A stretch of 64,000 nucleotides of DNA from Bradyrhizobium sp. 186 (GCF_023101685.1 NZ_CP082164.1:3534001-3598000); one strand, 5' to 3'. Positions 24,482 through 34,938 are shown, counted from the stretch's first letter. The notes: a model not told the origin generated them from the sequence alone. Numbers and translations are program-made.

Positions 24482-26417
24482 CCGAACTTCCCCTCGGGAT
24501 TTTTGTTAGAGCGTTGAGAGGATTTGAGAAGTTTGGATCGGGCTGATTTTGTAGGCATGTAAATGATGATTTTTGGCTTGCGAATGGCAGGTTTCCGTGA
24601 TTCGATTCCGGCATGTTCGTCGCCCGCATTCCCAACCGCAACTCACCGCCCGCGATCCTGTTGCGCGAGAGCTATCGCGAGGGCGACAAGATCAAGTCGC
24701 GCACGCTGGCCAACCTGTCGCATTGGCCGGATGAGAAGATCGATGCGCTGCGCCGCGTCCTGAAAGGCGAGGAGCTGGTCTCGCCGGCCGAGCAACTGCG
24801 GATCGAGCGCTCGCTGCCGCACGGCCACGTGGCCGCGGTGCTCGGCATGGCGCGCCAGCTCGGACTGCATCGCCTTGTCCCGGACAAGCCCAGACGGTTG
24901 GCCAGGCTGGCTTTGGCCTTGATCGTGGCACGGGTGATCGAACCGGCCGCCAAGCTGGCCACGGCGCGCCAGCTCAGCGAGGCGACGGCGGCGCATTCGC
25001 TGGGCGAACTGCTCGATCTCAGCGCCGTCGACGAGGACGAGCTTTACGAAGCGCTCGACCTGCTCGGCACGGCCCAACCGGGGATCGAGGCGACGCTCGC
25101 CAAGCGCCATCTGCATGACGGCTCGCTGGTGCTCTACGATCTCACCTCCAGCTATCTGGAGGGGCGACATTGCGAATTGGCGCGGCATGGTTACAGCCGC
25201 GACGGTCGTTCCGACAAGCTGCAGATCGTGTTCGGCTTGCTGTGCGCCGCCGACGGCTGCCCGGTGGCGGTGGAGGTGTTCGAAGGTAACACCGCCGACC
25301 CGAGCACGCTGGCCGCGCAAGTCGACAAACTGAAGGCCCGCTTCAAGCTGTCGCGTGTGGTACTGGTCGGCGATCGCGGCATGATCACCAGCGCCCGTAT
25401 CGAAGCCGATCTGATGCCGGCCGGGCTCGATTGGATCACCGCTCTGCGGGCGCCGGCGATCCGCAAGCTCGCCGAGGACGGCGGCCCGCTGCAATTGTCG
25501 CTGTTCGACGATCGCGATATGGCCGAGATCACGTCCCCCGACTTCCCCGGCGAGCGCCTGATCGTGTGCCGCAACCCGGATCTGGCCGACGAGCGTCGGC
25601 GCAAGCGCGGCGAGTTGCTGGCGGCGACCGAGAAGGATCTCGCCCGCGTCAAGGCCGCCGTGCAGCGTCAGCGCAACCCCTTGCGCGGCGAGGATGAGAT
25701 CGGTCTGAAGGTCGGCGCCGTGCTGGGCAAGCGTAAGATGGCCAAGCACTTCCACCTCGCCATCACCGACACTTCGTTCGACTTCAGTCGGATCGAGGAT
25801 GCCATCGCCAACGAAGCGTCGCTCGACGGCTTCTATGTGCTACGGACCAACGTGCCGGCCGAGAACCTCGACACCGCCGCCACGGTGCGTGCCTACAAGA
25901 GCCTGGCCCAGGTCGAACGCGCCTTCCGCACCATCAAGACCGTCGAACTGGAGGTGCGCCCGATCCACCATCGCCTCGCTGGCCGCGTGCGCGCCCACGT
26001 CTTCCTCTGCATGCTCGCTTATTACATCGTCTGGCACATGCGCCGCGCGCTGGCCCCGATCCTGTTCGACGATCACGACCGCGAGGCCGCCGACGCCGCG
26101 CGCGTCTCGCCCGTCGCCAAGGCCAGAGTCTCGGCCGCGGCCAGAACCAAGGCTAATCGCAAGCACACCCACGATGGCCGGCCCGTGCACAGCTTTCGAA
26201 CGCTGTTGCAGGATCTCGCCACGCTCACACGCAACATCGTTCGCATCGGTCAGGACGCCCCGGCCGCTATGCTCACAAGTCCAACCCCACTACAACAAGA
26301 CGTCTTCAATCGGCTCGGCATTCCTATCGCCCCATAATGTAGGCAGACGCGCCGTCACGCCCGCTGGAATTACACGCCAGCTCAAATGCTTACGTCGCTA
26401 CTCAAGGGGAAGTTCGG
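24482..26417 (+). mobile_element. IS1634-family insertion sequence, 1936 bp
   Basis: Ends are set directly from the sequence: terminal inverted repeats CCGAACTTCCCCT (24482) and AGGGGAAGTTCGG (ending 26417), flanked by a 6-bp target duplication ATTAAC (24476-24481 and 26418-26423). The uninterrupted receptor region at 17645-17655 has a single ACTAAC at the equivalent site, confirming the insertion point. One full-length transposase gene is inside. Confidence 0.96.
24613..26337 (+). CDS. IS1634-family transposase
   Basis: The 574-residue DDE transposase is a relative of the one at 42258-44018 (shared segments IERSLPHGHVAA, VLVGDRGMITSARI, PLQLSLFDDRD, VRAHVFLCMLAYY). The first catalytic Asp lies in VLYDLTSSYLEGRHCELARH and the second in VLVGDRGMITSARI; the third acidic residue is probably in the segment around VERAFRTIKTVELEVRPI. 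The frame is intact, so the element may be mobile. Confidence 0.92.
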   Translation: MFVARIPNRNSPPAILLRESYREGDKIKSRTLANLSHWPDEKIDALRRVLKGEELVSPAEQLRIERSLPHGHVAAVLGMARQLGLHRLVPDKPRRLARLALALIVARVIEPAAKLATARQLSEATAAHSLGELLDLSAVDEDELYEALDLLGTAQPGIEATLAKRHLHDGSLVLYDLTSSYLEGRHCELARHGYSRDGRSDKLQIVFGLLCAADGCPVAVEVFEGNTADPSTLAAQVDKLKARFKLSRVVLVGDRGMITSARIEADLMPAGLDWITALRAPAIRKLAEDGGPLQLSLFDDRDMAEITSPDFPGERLIVCRNPDLADERRRKRGELLAATEKDLARVKAAVQRQRNPLRGEDEIGLKVGAVLGKRKMAKHFHLAITDTSFDFSRIEDAIANEASLDGFYVLRTNVPAENLDTAATVRAYKSLAQVERAFRTIKTVELEVRPIHHRLAGRVRAHVFLCMLAYYIVWHMRRALAPILFDDHDREAADAARVSPVAKARVSAAARTKANRKHTHDGRPVHSFRTLLQDLATLTRNIVRIGQDAPAAMLTSPTPLQQDVFNRLGIPIAP

Positions 26418-26578
26418 ATTAACAAGCGCGATCTGGAGCTTGAAGTGCAGCAGGGACGCAATGGCCCTAATCGTCAGATTTGGAATTAGTATTCATATAA
26501 ATCGGGCGCGCGGCGATTGATGTCGGCGCGCGGATGCGTGAATGAAAGAATGGCGTGGTGCGCCTCGCGCAGCGCCGG
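26418..26578 (-). repeat. Remaining upstream part of the split receptor copy
   Basis: This stretch continues the duplicate of the receptor's upstream region beyond the insertion (matches 17650-17808 with few changes, including the GAATTAGTATTC palindrome). Similarity fades in the last codons of the small gene that follows, where the end ..TSEQR resembles the ..TSEPR end of the histidine kinase. Confidence 0.85.
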
Positions 26579-26848
26579 TCAACGCTGCTCGCTGGTCGGG
26601 TTGGCGCTGGCGAGCCGCTTGACGCGCGGCGACAGCACCGAGATCTGCGCGGGTGATGCGGGCATGCTGGCGACGATCATCGCGGGCGTCGCCGATTGCT
26701 CCTCAACGCCGGCGCCGCCGAGGACCTGGACCTGCGTCGCCGAGATCGGAAACGAATTCACTTCGTAAGAGGGAAGCTCGCCGGCGAATGCACCGGCCGA
26801 GTTCGCAATCACTGCGCCGAGAACGGCAATCATCGAAAGAACACGCAT
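26579..26848 (-). CDS. Small secreted protein of unknown function
   Basis: The 89-residue product starts at ATG 26848 with GGAG upstream. It has a signal peptide (MIAVLGAVIANSAGAFAGEL) and a low-complexity mature part rich in Pro, Ser, Ala and Val. No domain is recognised. It lies downstream of the enolase-superfamily gene with about 200 bases between, and its last codons fall at the edge of the duplicated receptor region. Confidence 0.6.
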   Translation of the reverse strand: MRVLSMIAVLGAVIANSAGAFAGELPSYEVNSFPISATQVQVLGGAGVEEQSATPAMIVASMPASPAQISVLSPRVKRLASANPTSEQR

Positions 26849-27055
26849 TTGGAAAGTCTCCGTGGAAGATGTCAATCGGAGGTTTGGTCGCGGCGATGCT
26901 GCGACAGGTTCGCTCGTATGCGAACATTCGACCGCCGGCGACGGAGATATTTGGTTGCGTGATGCGCGAGCGACGAAGCGAGGAAGAAGTTTTCCGCGCC
27001 AATGTTTCCGGACGATTTCGCGGGCGCCGTCGCGCGGTGACGCGTTGGCCGTGCC

Positions 27056-28261
27056 CTACGCGCCGAAACTGGACTCTCGCACCACTGCATCCGCGCGGCG
27101 ACGCACGTCCGGATTGAGCGCAAGCCCGAGGCCGGGCGCACGCGGCGCAGACACGATGCCGTTGTTCACGGTCGGAACGGCGGTGACGAGATCGCGATAC
27201 CAGGTCGAGAGCGTCGCGCGCACGACCTCCTGGAAGATCGCGGTCGGCGCATGCAGCGCCAGATGCAGCCCCGCCATCAGCGCGACCGGGCCGGTGCAAT
27301 CGTGCGGGGCGAGCGGCTTGTTGTAGGCTTCGGCGAGGGCGGCGATCTTGCGCGCCTCGCTCAAGCCGCCACACCAGGCGATGTCGAGCATCACCACGTC
27401 GATGGCGTCGGCCGCAAGCAGATTGCGGAAGCTCGCCGCGCCCGCCAGCGTTTCGCTGCCGCAGATCGGCGTTTTCACGCGCCGCCTGAGGTCGGCAAGG
27501 CCCTGCACATCGTCCATCTTGCCGAGGGGATCCTCGACCCAGAACACGCCGTAATCTTCGAGCGCACGGCAGATGCGCTCGGCGGTCTGCGCGCCCCACA
27601 GGCTGTGCAGCTCGCACATGATCTCGATGCGCTCGCCAACGGCGGCGCGGATCTTCTGGAACGGTTCGAGACCGGTCTTGAGGTCAGTCAGCGAAATCGA
27701 ATGGCCGCCATTGGCGGCAAAGGGGTCGAACGGCCAGATCTTCATGGCGCCATAGCCTTCGCTCAAAAGGCTTTCGGCGAGCGCTCCGGCGTCGCGCATG
27801 AAGGCGATCTGGTCGTCATAGGGGCCGAGCACCGAATCGTCCGCGCCGATCTCGCGGCGCTTGGCGCTCTTGGTATTGTAGGCGTAGCCGGCGCAGGTGT
27901 TGTAGGCGCGGATTTCGAGCCGGCTCGCGCCGCCGAGTGCCTCGTGCACGGGAATGCCGTGGCGCTGGCCCTTGATGTCCCAGAGCGCGATGTCGATGGC
28001 GCTGGCGGCGCGCACTTCGGCGCTAACGCTGTGGAAGCCGAGATAGGGCGTCAGCAACTGGCGCGAGATGGCCTCGATCCGGCGGGAGTCTTGGCCGAGC
28101 ACCAGCGGCGCCGCGAGCTCATGTACGGCAGCCTCAACGGCCTGCGCCCCGCGAAAGCTTTCGCCGAGGCCGGTCAGTCCTTCGTCGGTCTCGACCTCGA
28201 TCCAGATCAGGTTCGGCCGCTCGTCGATGCGGATCGTACGCAGGGTCGTGATGCGGGACAT
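27056..28261 (-). CDS. Mandelate racemase/muconate lactonizing enzyme family (sugar-acid dehydratase type)
   Basis: The 401-residue enolase-superfamily enzyme has metal ligands in ELHSLWG, WVEDPLG and GSETLAG, and a base Lys in GAMKIWPFDPF. The mandelate-racemase-type Asp-His dyad is present in LDIAWCGG and APHDCTGP. Members with this set usually dehydrate acid sugars. Its position at the end of the hexarate cluster suggests it handles another aldarate or aldonate (for example a stereoisomer not taken by the two dedicated dehydratases). The exact substrate cannot be read from the sequence. Confidence 0.87.
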   Translation of the reverse strand: MSRITTLRTIRIDERPNLIWIEVETDEGLTGLGESFRGAQAVEAAVHELAAPLVLGQDSRRIEAISRQLLTPYLGFHSVSAEVRAASAIDIALWDIKGQRHGIPVHEALGGASRLEIRAYNTCAGYAYNTKSAKRREIGADDSVLGPYDDQIAFMRDAGALAESLLSEGYGAMKIWPFDPFAANGGHSISLTDLKTGLEPFQKIRAAVGERIEIMCELHSLWGAQTAERICRALEDYGVFWVEDPLGKMDDVQGLADLRRRVKTPICGSETLAGAASFRNLLAADAIDVVMLDIAWCGGLSEARKIAALAEAYNKPLAPHDCTGPVALMAGLHLALHAPTAIFQEVVRATLSTWYRDLVTAVPTVNNGIVSAPRAPGLGLALNPDVRRRADAVVRESSFGA

Positions 28262-28304
28262 TCAGACGTCCTCTTGGGTTTTTTGCCGACGCCGTGACCC
28301 GGGC

Positions 28305-29846
28305 TCAGGTCACCGGCGCCGGATTGAATAGCGTGAGGTCGTTGTGGATGCCCCAGCGGTCCGACCACGGTTTGATGCGGCCGCTCGCGACCTCGAGAAT
28401 CAAGCGGAACAGGTCCCAGCCGGTTTCCTCGATCGTCTTCTCACCGGTGGCGATGTGGCCGGCGTCGAAATCGATCAGGTCCTTCCAGCGCCGCGCAAGC
28501 TCGCTGCGGGTCGCGACCTTGATGACGGGCGCGGCCGCAAGACCGTAAGGCGTGCCGCGGCCGGTGGTGAACACCTGCAGCGTCATGCCGGAGGCGAGCT
28601 GCAGCGTGCCGCAGATGAAGTCGGACGCGGGCGTGGCCGCGAACAGCATGCCCTTCTGCGTCGCCTTCTCGCCGGGCGAGAGCACGCCGGTGATGGCGCT
28701 CGAGCCGGACTTGACGATCGAGCCGAGCGACTTCTCAACGATGTTGGCAAGCCCGCCCTTCTTGTTGCCGGGCGTAGTGTTGGCGCTGCGATCGGCGCCG
28801 CCGCGGGCGAGATACGAGTCATACCAGGCCATCTCGCGTACCAGCGCCCGGCCGACGTCCTCGTTGATGGCGCGGCGGGTGAGCAACTGGATGGCGTCAC
28901 GCACTTCGGTGACCTCGGAGAACATCACGGTGGCGCCGGCGCGCACCAGAAGGTCCGCGGCGAAGCCGACGGCGGGGTTCGCGGTGACGCCGGAGAAGGC
29001 GTCGCTGCCGCCGCATTGCAGGCCGATCACGAGATCGGACGCCGGGCAGGTCTCGCGGGTGCGCTTATTGAGGATTTTCAGGCGCGCCTCGGCCTGGGTC
29101 ATGATGGCGTCGACAATGGCGCCGAAGCCGTCGAACGCCTCGTCCTGCATGCGCACGATGGCATCGCTGACGCCTTCGGGCACCAGCCGCTCCGGCGCCA
29201 GTTTCTCGCAGCCGAGGCTGATGACCAAAATCTCGCCGCCGAAATTCGGGTTGAGCGCGAGGTTTTGCAGTGTGCGGATCGGCACGACCGCGTCGGGCGC
29301 ATTGATCGCGACGCCGCAACCATAGGCATGCGTCAGCGGCACGACATCGTCGACGTTTGGGTATTTCGGCAGCAGCTCAGTGCGGATGCGCTTGACCGCA
29401 TATTCCATCGTGCCCTTGACGCATTGCACGGAGGAGGAGATGCCGAGGATGTTCTTGGTGCCGACCGAGCCGTCCGGATTGCGGAAGCCTTCGAAGGTAA
29501 AACCCTCGAGCGGCGGAAGCGGCGCGGGGACGGCGGTGGAGATTTCCAGTCTGTCGAGGGCAGGGGCCTCCGGCATGCGGATGCGGGCTTCGTCGACCCA
29601 TTCACCCGCTGATATCGGCGAGAGCGCGTAGCCGATCACCTCGCCATAGCGGATGATCGCCGCGCCTTCCGCGATGTCGACCAGCGCCGTCTTGTGCCCT
29701 TGCGGCACGAAGGCGCGCAGCGTCAGCCCGCAGGCAAAGCGGGAGCCGGCGGGAAGCCCGAAATCATTGACGACGATGGCGACATTGTCGCGATCGTTGA
29801 GCTTGATGTAGCGGGGCTGCTCTTTCGCTGCGACTGACTGGTCCAT
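28305..29846 (-). CDS. garD: Galactarate dehydratase / UxaA-family hydrolase
   Basis: The 513-residue protein has an N-terminal SAF-like domain (about 1-100). The UxaA/GarD catalytic part follows, with conserved runs such as [28 protein letters not shown] and [20 protein letters not shown]. GarD converts D-galactarate to 5-dehydro-4-deoxy-D-glucarate, which the KDG dehydratase in this cluster can use; altronate dehydratase (UxaA) is the alternative, but the context favours galactarate. It is the intact source of two truncated 3' copies at 21836 and 23902. Confidence 0.85.
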   Translation of the reverse strand: MDQSVAAKEQPRYIKLNDRDNVAIVVNDFGLPAGSRFACGLTLRAFVPQGHKTALVDIAEGAAIIRYGEVIGYALSPISAGEWVDEARIRMPEAPALDRLEISTAVPAPLPPLEGFTFEGFRNPDGSVGTKNILGISSSVQCVKGTMEYAVKRIRTELLPKYPNVDDVVPLTHAYGCGVAINAPDAVVPIRTLQNLALNPNFGGEILVISLGCEKLAPERLVPEGVSDAIVRMQDEAFDGFGAIVDAIMTQAEARLKILNKRTRETCPASDLVIGLQCGGSDAFSGVTANPAVGFAADLLVRAGATVMFSEVTEVRDAIQLLTRRAINEDVGRALVREMAWYDSYLARGGADRSANTTPGNKKGGLANIVEKSLGSIVKSGSSAITGVLSPGEKATQKGMLFAATPASDFICGTLQLASGMTLQVFTTGRGTPYGLAAAPVIKVATRSELARRWKDLIDFDAGHIATGEKTIEETGWDLFRLILEVASGRIKPWSDRWGIHNDLTLFNPAPVT

Positions 29847-29862
29847 GCGGACTCCGGGATTT

Positions 29863-29947
29863 GTAGGGTGGGTTAGCGGAACGCGTAACCCACCCCTGCT
29901 TGATGCGTCGTGGTGTTGGTGGGTTACGCTGCGCTAACCCACCCTAC
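29863..29947. repeat. Palindromic repeat between garD and the dehydrogenase gene
   Basis: The arms (GTAGGGTGGGTTAGCG from 29863 and CGCTAACCCACCCTAC ending 29947) are perfect inverted repeats, and each contains a smaller palindrome. The unit can fold into a long hairpin and would attenuate or process the mRNA between two genes of the same operon. It looks like a dispersed rhizobial intergenic repeat. Confidence 0.85.
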
Positions 29948-29959
29948 GATGTCAGCCTA

Positions 29960-31408
29960 TCAGCCGGGATAGGTATAGGCGGTCTTTACCGTGGTGTAGA
30001 ACTCGCGCGCATAGGAGCCCTGCTCGCGGGCGCCGTAGCTCGATCCCTTCCGGCCGCCGAACGGCACGTGATAGTCGACGCCGGCGGTCGGCAGATTGAC
30101 CATCACCATGCCGGACTCGCTGTTGCGCTTGTAATGCGAGGCGTATTTCAGGCTAGAGGTGCAGATGCCGGAGGCGAGGCCGAACTCGGTGTCGTTGGAG
30201 ATCGCGAGCGCCTCCTCGTAGTTCTTGGCGCGGATGACGGTCGCGACCGGACCGAAGATCTCTTCGCGCGCAATGCGCATGTTGTTGTTGGCTTCGGTGA
30301 ACAGCGCCGGCTGGAGGTAATGGCCGGGCGTCTCGCGCTTGAGCAGCTCGCCGCCCCAGGCGAGCTTGGCGCCTTCGTCCTGGCCGATCTTGATATAACG
30401 CAGGTCCTGGTCGAGTTGGCTCTGGTCGACCACGGGGCCGATATGCACGCCGGCCTTGAGTGCGTCGTCCACCGACAGGCCTTTCAGGCGCTCGGTCATC
30501 GCGGCGACGAAGCGGTCGTGGATGCCTTCGGTGACGATCAGGCGCGAGGAGGCGGTGCAGCGCTGGCCGGTCGAGAAATAGGCGCCGTTGACGGCGACCT
30601 CGACGGCGGTCTTGAGGTCGGCGTCGTCGAGCACGACCAGCGGATTCTTGCCGCCCATCTCAAGCTGGAACTTTTTCATCGGGTTCGACAGCACGCAGGC
30701 CTGCGCGATCTTGCGGCCTGTTTGCACCGAGCCGGTGAAGGAGATCGCGGCGACATCGGGGTGCTCGAGCAGGGTCTGGCCGACCACCGAGCCGGAGCCG
30801 ACGACGAGATTGAACACGCCTGCGGGAATGCCCGAGCGGGTGATGATCTCGGACAGCGCATGCGCGGAGCCCGGCACCAGCTCGGCGGGCTTGAACACGA
30901 CCGTGTTGCCGTAGCAGAGCGCGGGCGCGATCTTCCAGGCAGGAATCGCGATCGGGAAATTCCAGGGCGTGATCATGCCGATGATGCCGACCGGCTCGCG
31001 CGTGAGCTCGACGTCGAGGCCGGGACGGACGGAGGCGCCCTTCTCGCCGGTCAGGCGCAGCGCCTCGCCGGCGAAGAACGCAAAGATCTGGCCGGCACGT
31101 CCGACCTCGCCGATGCCCTCGGGCAGGGTCTTGCCTTCCTCGCGGGCAAGCAGGCGGCCGAGTTCTTCCTTGCGGGCGAGGATCTCGGTCGAGATCTTGT
31201 TCAGCGCATCATAGCGCTCCTGCGGCGTCGAGCGTGCCCAGGCGGGGAAGGCGGCCTTGGCGGCGGCAATCGCCTTCTCGGTCTGCGCCTTGTCGGCCTT
31301 GGCATATTCGCCGACGAGGTCGTTGGTGTTGGAGGGGTTGATGTTCTTGGTGACGCCGGAGCCGTCGACCCATTCGCCGCCGATGAAGTTCTTCAGGATC
31401 GCTGTCAT
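29960..31408 (-). CDS. 2,5-dioxovalerate (alpha-ketoglutarate semialdehyde) dehydrogenase
   Basis: The 482-residue aldehyde dehydrogenase has catalytic Cys in FSTGQRCTASSRLIV, general-base Glu in LEMGGKNPLVVLDDADL and cofactor segment MITPWNFPIAIPAWK. Within this cluster its obvious substrate is the semialdehyde made by the KDG dehydratase, giving 2-oxoglutarate. ATG 31408 was preferred because GGAGGA precedes it at good spacing; an upstream in-frame start at 31426 adds six residues. The family is certain; the substrate comes from context. Confidence 0.9.
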   Translation of the reverse strand: MTAILKNFIGGEWVDGSGVTKNINPSNTNDLVGEYAKADKAQTEKAIAAAKAAFPAWARSTPQERYDALNKISTEILARKEELGRLLAREEGKTLPEGIGEVGRAGQIFAFFAGEALRLTGEKGASVRPGLDVELTREPVGIIGMITPWNFPIAIPAWKIAPALCYGNTVVFKPAELVPGSAHALSEIITRSGIPAGVFNLVVGSGSVVGQTLLEHPDVAAISFTGSVQTGRKIAQACVLSNPMKKFQLEMGGKNPLVVLDDADLKTAVEVAVNGAYFSTGQRCTASSRLIVTEGIHDRFVAAMTERLKGLSVDDALKAGVHIGPVVDQSQLDQDLRYIKIGQDEGAKLAWGGELLKRETPGHYLQPALFTEANNNMRIAREEIFGPVATVIRAKNYEEALAISNDTEFGLASGICTSSLKYASHYKRNSESGMVMVNLPTAGVDYHVPFGGRKGSSYGAREQGSYAREFYTTVKTAYTYPG

Positions 31409-31465
31409 GTTTTTCCTCCAAGTCATTCAAGGGGTATGATCCTTTTCCGGGATCATGCCTAAGTT

Positions 31466-32809
31466 TTATCGCACGAGGCAGGGACGCTTGTCGTCGAAGG
31501 CCCAGCCGGGGATCAGGTCCTGCATGGCAATAGCGTCATCGCGGGCGCCAAGTCCATGCTGCTTGTAGAGGCCATGCGCGGCTTCAATGGCGGTACGGTC
31601 GATTTCGATGCCGAGGCCCGGCCGCTCGGGCACGGCGATCTTGCCGCCCTTGATCTGGAGCGGCTCCCTGGTCAGCGCCTGGCCGTCCTGCCAGATCCAG
31701 TGGGTGTCGATCGCGGTCACCTTGCCGGGGGCAGCGGCGCCCACATGGGTGAACATCGCGAGCGAAATGTCAAAATGGTTGTTGGAGTGCGAACCCCAGG
31801 TCAGGCCGTTGTCACGGCAGGCCTGGGCGACGCGCACCGAGCCCTGCATGGTCCAGAAGTGGGGATCGGCGAGCGGAATGTCCACCGCGCCCAGGCGCAG
31901 CGCATGGGAGAGCTGACGCCAGTCCGTCGCGATCATGTTGGTCGCGGTCGGCAGGCCCGTGGCGCGGCGGAACTCGGCCATGATCTCGCGGCCCGAGAAG
32001 CCGCCTTCCGCACCACAGGGGTCCTCGGCATAGGCGAGGATGCCGTGCATGTCCTTGCAGAGCCGGATCGCCTCGTCCAGCGACCAGGCACCGTTCGGGT
32101 CCAGCGTGACGCGCGCGTTCGGAAAGCGCTTGGCGATCGCGGTGACGGCCTCGATCTCCTGCTCGCCGCGCAAGACGCCGCCCTTGAGCTTGAAATCGGC
32201 GAAGCCGTAATGGTCATGGGTGGCTTCCGCGAGCCGCACCACGGTCTCCGGCGTCATAGCGTTCTGATGGCGGAGGTTGAACCATTCGGGCGTGCCGGTC
32301 TCGCCCTTGACGTAGGCGAGCTTGCTCTTGCTGATGTCGCCGACGAAGAAGAGATAGCCGAGCGTCTCGACGCTTTTGCGCTGCTGGCCTTCACCGAGCA
32401 GCGCGGCAACGGGCAGGTTGAGATGCTGGCCGAGCAGGTCGAGCAGCGCGGACTCGATCGCCGTGACCGCGTGGATCATCACGCGCAGGTCAAAGGTCTG
32501 CTTGCCGCGGCCGCCGGCGTCGCGGTCGGCAAAGGCGGTGCGGATGTCGGCGAGAATGTTGTTGAGCGCGCCGACGGTCTTGCCGGTCACGAGATCGCGC
32601 GCGTCCTGGAGCGTCTGCCAGATCTTTTGCCCACCCGGCACCTCGCCGACACCGGTGTGACCGGCATTGTCGGTGAGGATGACGATGTTGCGGGTGAAGA
32701 ACGGCGCATGCGCGCCGCTTAAGTTGAGGAGCATGCTGTCGCGGCCGGCGACCGGGATCACCTGCATCGATGTGACGACCGGTGCACCAGAGATGTCAGT
32801 CTGGGCCAT
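31466..32809 (-). CDS. gudD: Glucarate dehydratase
   Basis: The 447-residue enolase-superfamily enzyme is of the glucarate dehydratase group. The K-x-K base motif is in FKLKGG, metal ligands are in [17 protein letters not shown] and ATNMIATDW, and the catalytic His is in [11 protein letters not shown]. It dehydrates D-glucarate (and usually L-idarate) to 5-dehydro-4-deoxyglucarate. AGGAG upstream of the ATG supports the start. It is 26 bases from the KDG dehydratase gene, so they form one operon. Confidence 0.94.
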   Translation of the reverse strand: MAQTDISGAPVVTSMQVIPVAGRDSMLLNLSGAHAPFFTRNIVILTDNAGHTGVGEVPGGQKIWQTLQDARDLVTGKTVGALNNILADIRTAFADRDAGGRGKQTFDLRVMIHAVTAIESALLDLLGQHLNLPVAALLGEGQQRKSVETLGYLFFVGDISKSKLAYVKGETGTPEWFNLRHQNAMTPETVVRLAEATHDHYGFADFKLKGGVLRGEQEIEAVTAIAKRFPNARVTLDPNGAWSLDEAIRLCKDMHGILAYAEDPCGAEGGFSGREIMAEFRRATGLPTATNMIATDWRQLSHALRLGAVDIPLADPHFWTMQGSVRVAQACRDNGLTWGSHSNNHFDISLAMFTHVGAAAPGKVTAIDTHWIWQDGQALTREPLQIKGGKIAVPERPGLGIEIDRTAIEAAHGLYKQHGLGARDDAIAMQDLIPGWAFDDKRPCLVR

Positions 32810-32835
32810 CGCACGCTCCTCCCTGTTGTCTTCTG

Positions 32836-33780
32836 TTATTCTGCCGCCTGTTGTGTCGATCGGATGGCGGGCAGATTTTTCACCAGCGCGGTCAGTTCCG
32901 CGACCTCCTGCTCGGTGAGATCCGTGAGCGGCGGACGGACCGGTCCGGAGTCGCGGCCGATCACCTTCATGCCGGCCTTGATGATCGAGACCGCGTAGCC
33001 CTTCTTGCGGTTGCGGATCGCGATCAGCGGCAGGATGAAATCCTTCAACCCGGCGTGGATCGTCGCGTGATCGCGCTTGCGCACGGCGGCGTAGAAATTG
33101 GTGGCGAACTCCGGAACGAAGTTGAACACGGCTGAGGAATAGGTCGTCACGCCCATGTCGAGATAGGGCAGCGCGAAGGTCTCCGCCGTCGGCAGGCCGC
33201 CGATATAGGTCAGGCGATCGCCGAGCTTGGTGTAGACGCGGGTCATCAGCTCGATGTCGCCGATGCCGTCCTTGTAGCCGACGAGATTCGGGCAGCGCTC
33301 GGCGAGGCGGGCGAGCGTGTCGGGCTGGAGGATGGCGTTGTCGCGGTTGTAGACGATGACGCCGATCTTCACGGAGGCGCAGATCGCCTCGACATGGGCG
33401 GCGAGGCCATCCTGCTCGGAATGGGTGAGATAGGGCGGCAGCAGCAGCAGGCCGTCGGCGCCGGCCTTCTCGGCGCCGATCGCGATCTCGCGCGCGGTCG
33501 CAGTGCCGTAGCCGGTGCCGGCGAGCACGGGCACGCGGCCCTTGGTCTCGTCGACGGCGATCTTGACGACGTGGGGAACTTCGGTCGGCGTCAGCGAGAA
33601 GAACTCGCCGGTGCCGCCGGCGGCGAACAGGCCGGCGACGTCATAGCCGCACAGCCAGTCCATGTTGGCGCGGTAGGTCGCCTCGTCGAAGGAGTAGTCA
33701 GCCTTGAACGGCGTGACGGGGAAGGACAGGAGGCCGGATCCGATCTTCTGGGCCATCTCCTGCGGGGTCATCTTGCTCAT
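32836..33780 (-). CDS. kdgD: 5-dehydro-4-deoxyglucarate dehydratase (decarboxylating)
   Basis: The 314-residue dihydrodipicolinate-synthase-family enzyme has the Schiff-base Lys in [10 protein letters not shown], a Tyr in VIVYNRDNA and the GTGEFFSL loop typical of KDG dehydratases. It converts 5-dehydro-4-deoxy-D-glucarate to 2,5-dioxovalerate plus CO2 and water. The start is ATG 33780 with GGGAG upstream; the frame is open for 32 more codons without support. Neighbours supply its substrate and use its product. Confidence 0.94.
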   Translation of the reverse strand: MSKMTPQEMAQKIGSGLLSFPVTPFKADYSFDEATYRANMDWLCGYDVAGLFAAGGTGEFFSLTPTEVPHVVKIAVDETKGRVPVLAGTGYGTATAREIAIGAEKAGADGLLLLPPYLTHSEQDGLAAHVEAICASVKIGVIVYNRDNAILQPDTLARLAERCPNLVGYKDGIGDIELMTRVYTKLGDRLTYIGGLPTAETFALPYLDMGVTTYSSAVFNFVPEFATNFYAAVRKRDHATIHAGLKDFILPLIAIRNRKKGYAVSIIKAGMKVIGRDSGPVRPPLTDLTEQEVAELTALVKNLPAIRSTQQAAE

Positions 33781-33905
33781 GGGCGCTGCTCCCTTCTGTC
33801 TGTTGTCGAGGACGCAACAAAGCCGTGCGTCCATGCGCCGTTCTTTAAGAGACCGTTCGATGCGCGTCCAAGCCAAAGCCTATATCGAATGATGCGAAAT
33901 CAGCA

Positions 33906-34811
33906 TCAATCTTCCATCATCTCCGCCGAGGACAATTCGCTCGCGATCTTCACCAAGGCCGAGAGCAGCGGATTTTCATCGTCGCGCCGCCACACCATGA
34001 ACAGCTCGACCGGGACGCGGGTGCGCAGCTTCAGCGGCCTCAGGCGCACGTCCGCGATCTTCAAGCTCGCCGCCGCCGCTGGCACGATCGCAAGGCCGAG
34101 GCCGGCGCGCACCATGGCGAGGATCGAGTGGATCTGGCTCAGATGCTGGACATAGCGCGGCAGGATGTCGGCGCGGGTGAACAGCGCCACCAGCAGGTCA
34201 TGGAAGTAGCGGCTCTCATAGGGCGAATACATCACGAAGGGCTGGCCGTCGAAATCCTTGATGGTGATGCTTTCTGCGTTCGCCAGCGGATGCTTTTTCG
34301 GGATCGCGGCGAGCAGCGGCTCGGCGACGACGCGGCGGCTGGCAAGTTCGGGGCGCGCGATCGGCGGCCGCAACAGTCCGGCGTCGATCTGGCCTGAGGT
34401 CAGCGCCTCGAACTGGTCGCCCGAGACCATTTCCTTCAGCGAGAAATCGACCTCGGGCAGTCTTGCCCGGCAGGCCGCGACGAGCTCCGGGAGAAAGCCG
34501 TAGGCCGCCGCCGCGGTGAAACCGATCTTCAGCGAGCCGATCTTGCCGAGCGCGATGCGGCGGGCGACCTGAGAAGCGCTTTCGGCGAGCTTCAGGATGC
34601 GCCGCGCCTCCGGCAGGAAGCTGCGTCCGGCCGGGGTCAGGCGCACCGAACGGCTGGTGCGTTCGAGCAGCGGCGCGTCGATGATGTGCTCGAGCACCTG
34701 GATCTGCCGCGACAGCGGCGGCTGGGTCATGTTCAGCCGCGCCGCGGCGCGGCCGAAATGCAGTTCTTCGGCCACTGTGACGAAACAGCGGAGCTGGTTG
34801 AGGTCGAACAT
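33906..34811 (-). CDS. LysR-family transcriptional regulator
   Basis: The 301-residue regulator has the N-terminal winged helix (MFDLNQLRCFVTVAEELHFG, then LNMTQPPLSRQIQVLE) and a LysR substrate-binding domain (LKIGFTAAAAYGFLPELVAA). It lies between the permease and the catabolic genes on the same strand, so it probably senses an aldarate and controls the cluster. ATG 34811 matches the usual family start; the frame extends 22 codons further upstream. A terminator separates it from the permease gene. Confidence 0.92.
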   Translation of the reverse strand: MFDLNQLRCFVTVAEELHFGRAAARLNMTQPPLSRQIQVLEHIIDAPLLERTSRSVRLTPAGRSFLPEARRILKLAESASQVARRIALGKIGSLKIGFTAAAAYGFLPELVAACRARLPEVDFSLKEMVSGDQFEALTSGQIDAGLLRPPIARPELASRRVVAEPLLAAIPKKHPLANAESITIKDFDGQPFVMYSPYESRYFHDLLVALFTRADILPRYVQHLSQIHSILAMVRAGLGLAIVPAAAASLKIADVRLRPLKLRTRVPVELFMVWRRDDENPLLSALVKIASELSSAEMMED

Positions 34812-34870
34812 CGATACATGCCTTAGATGGATAAGGCGTTTCCCCGGCGCTTCTAGCATCGATCTCCCCC

Positions 34871-34902
34871 GAAACAAAGACGGCGGCTGTTTAAGCCGCC
34901 GT
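34871..34902 (-). terminator. Rho-independent terminator after the permease gene
   Basis: A 9-bp perfect stem (ACGGCGGCT / AGCCGCCGT, 34880-34902) is followed on the minus strand by CTTTGTTT. It lies 37 bases after the permease stop and before the LysR gene start. Confidence 0.85.
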
Positions 34903-34938
34903 TGAGTTGCCTGGTCCGCTCCGATGGTCTCGGAGGGC

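Noticed and set aside
24307..24558. 83-residue minus-strand ORF running from the receptor fragment into the insertion element
   Set aside because: The first residues are encoded by the element end and the rest is the truncated receptor; the chimera is chance.
29900..31462. 520-residue plus-strand ORF
   Set aside because: Lies opposite the aldehyde dehydrogenase, which has all its catalytic motifs.
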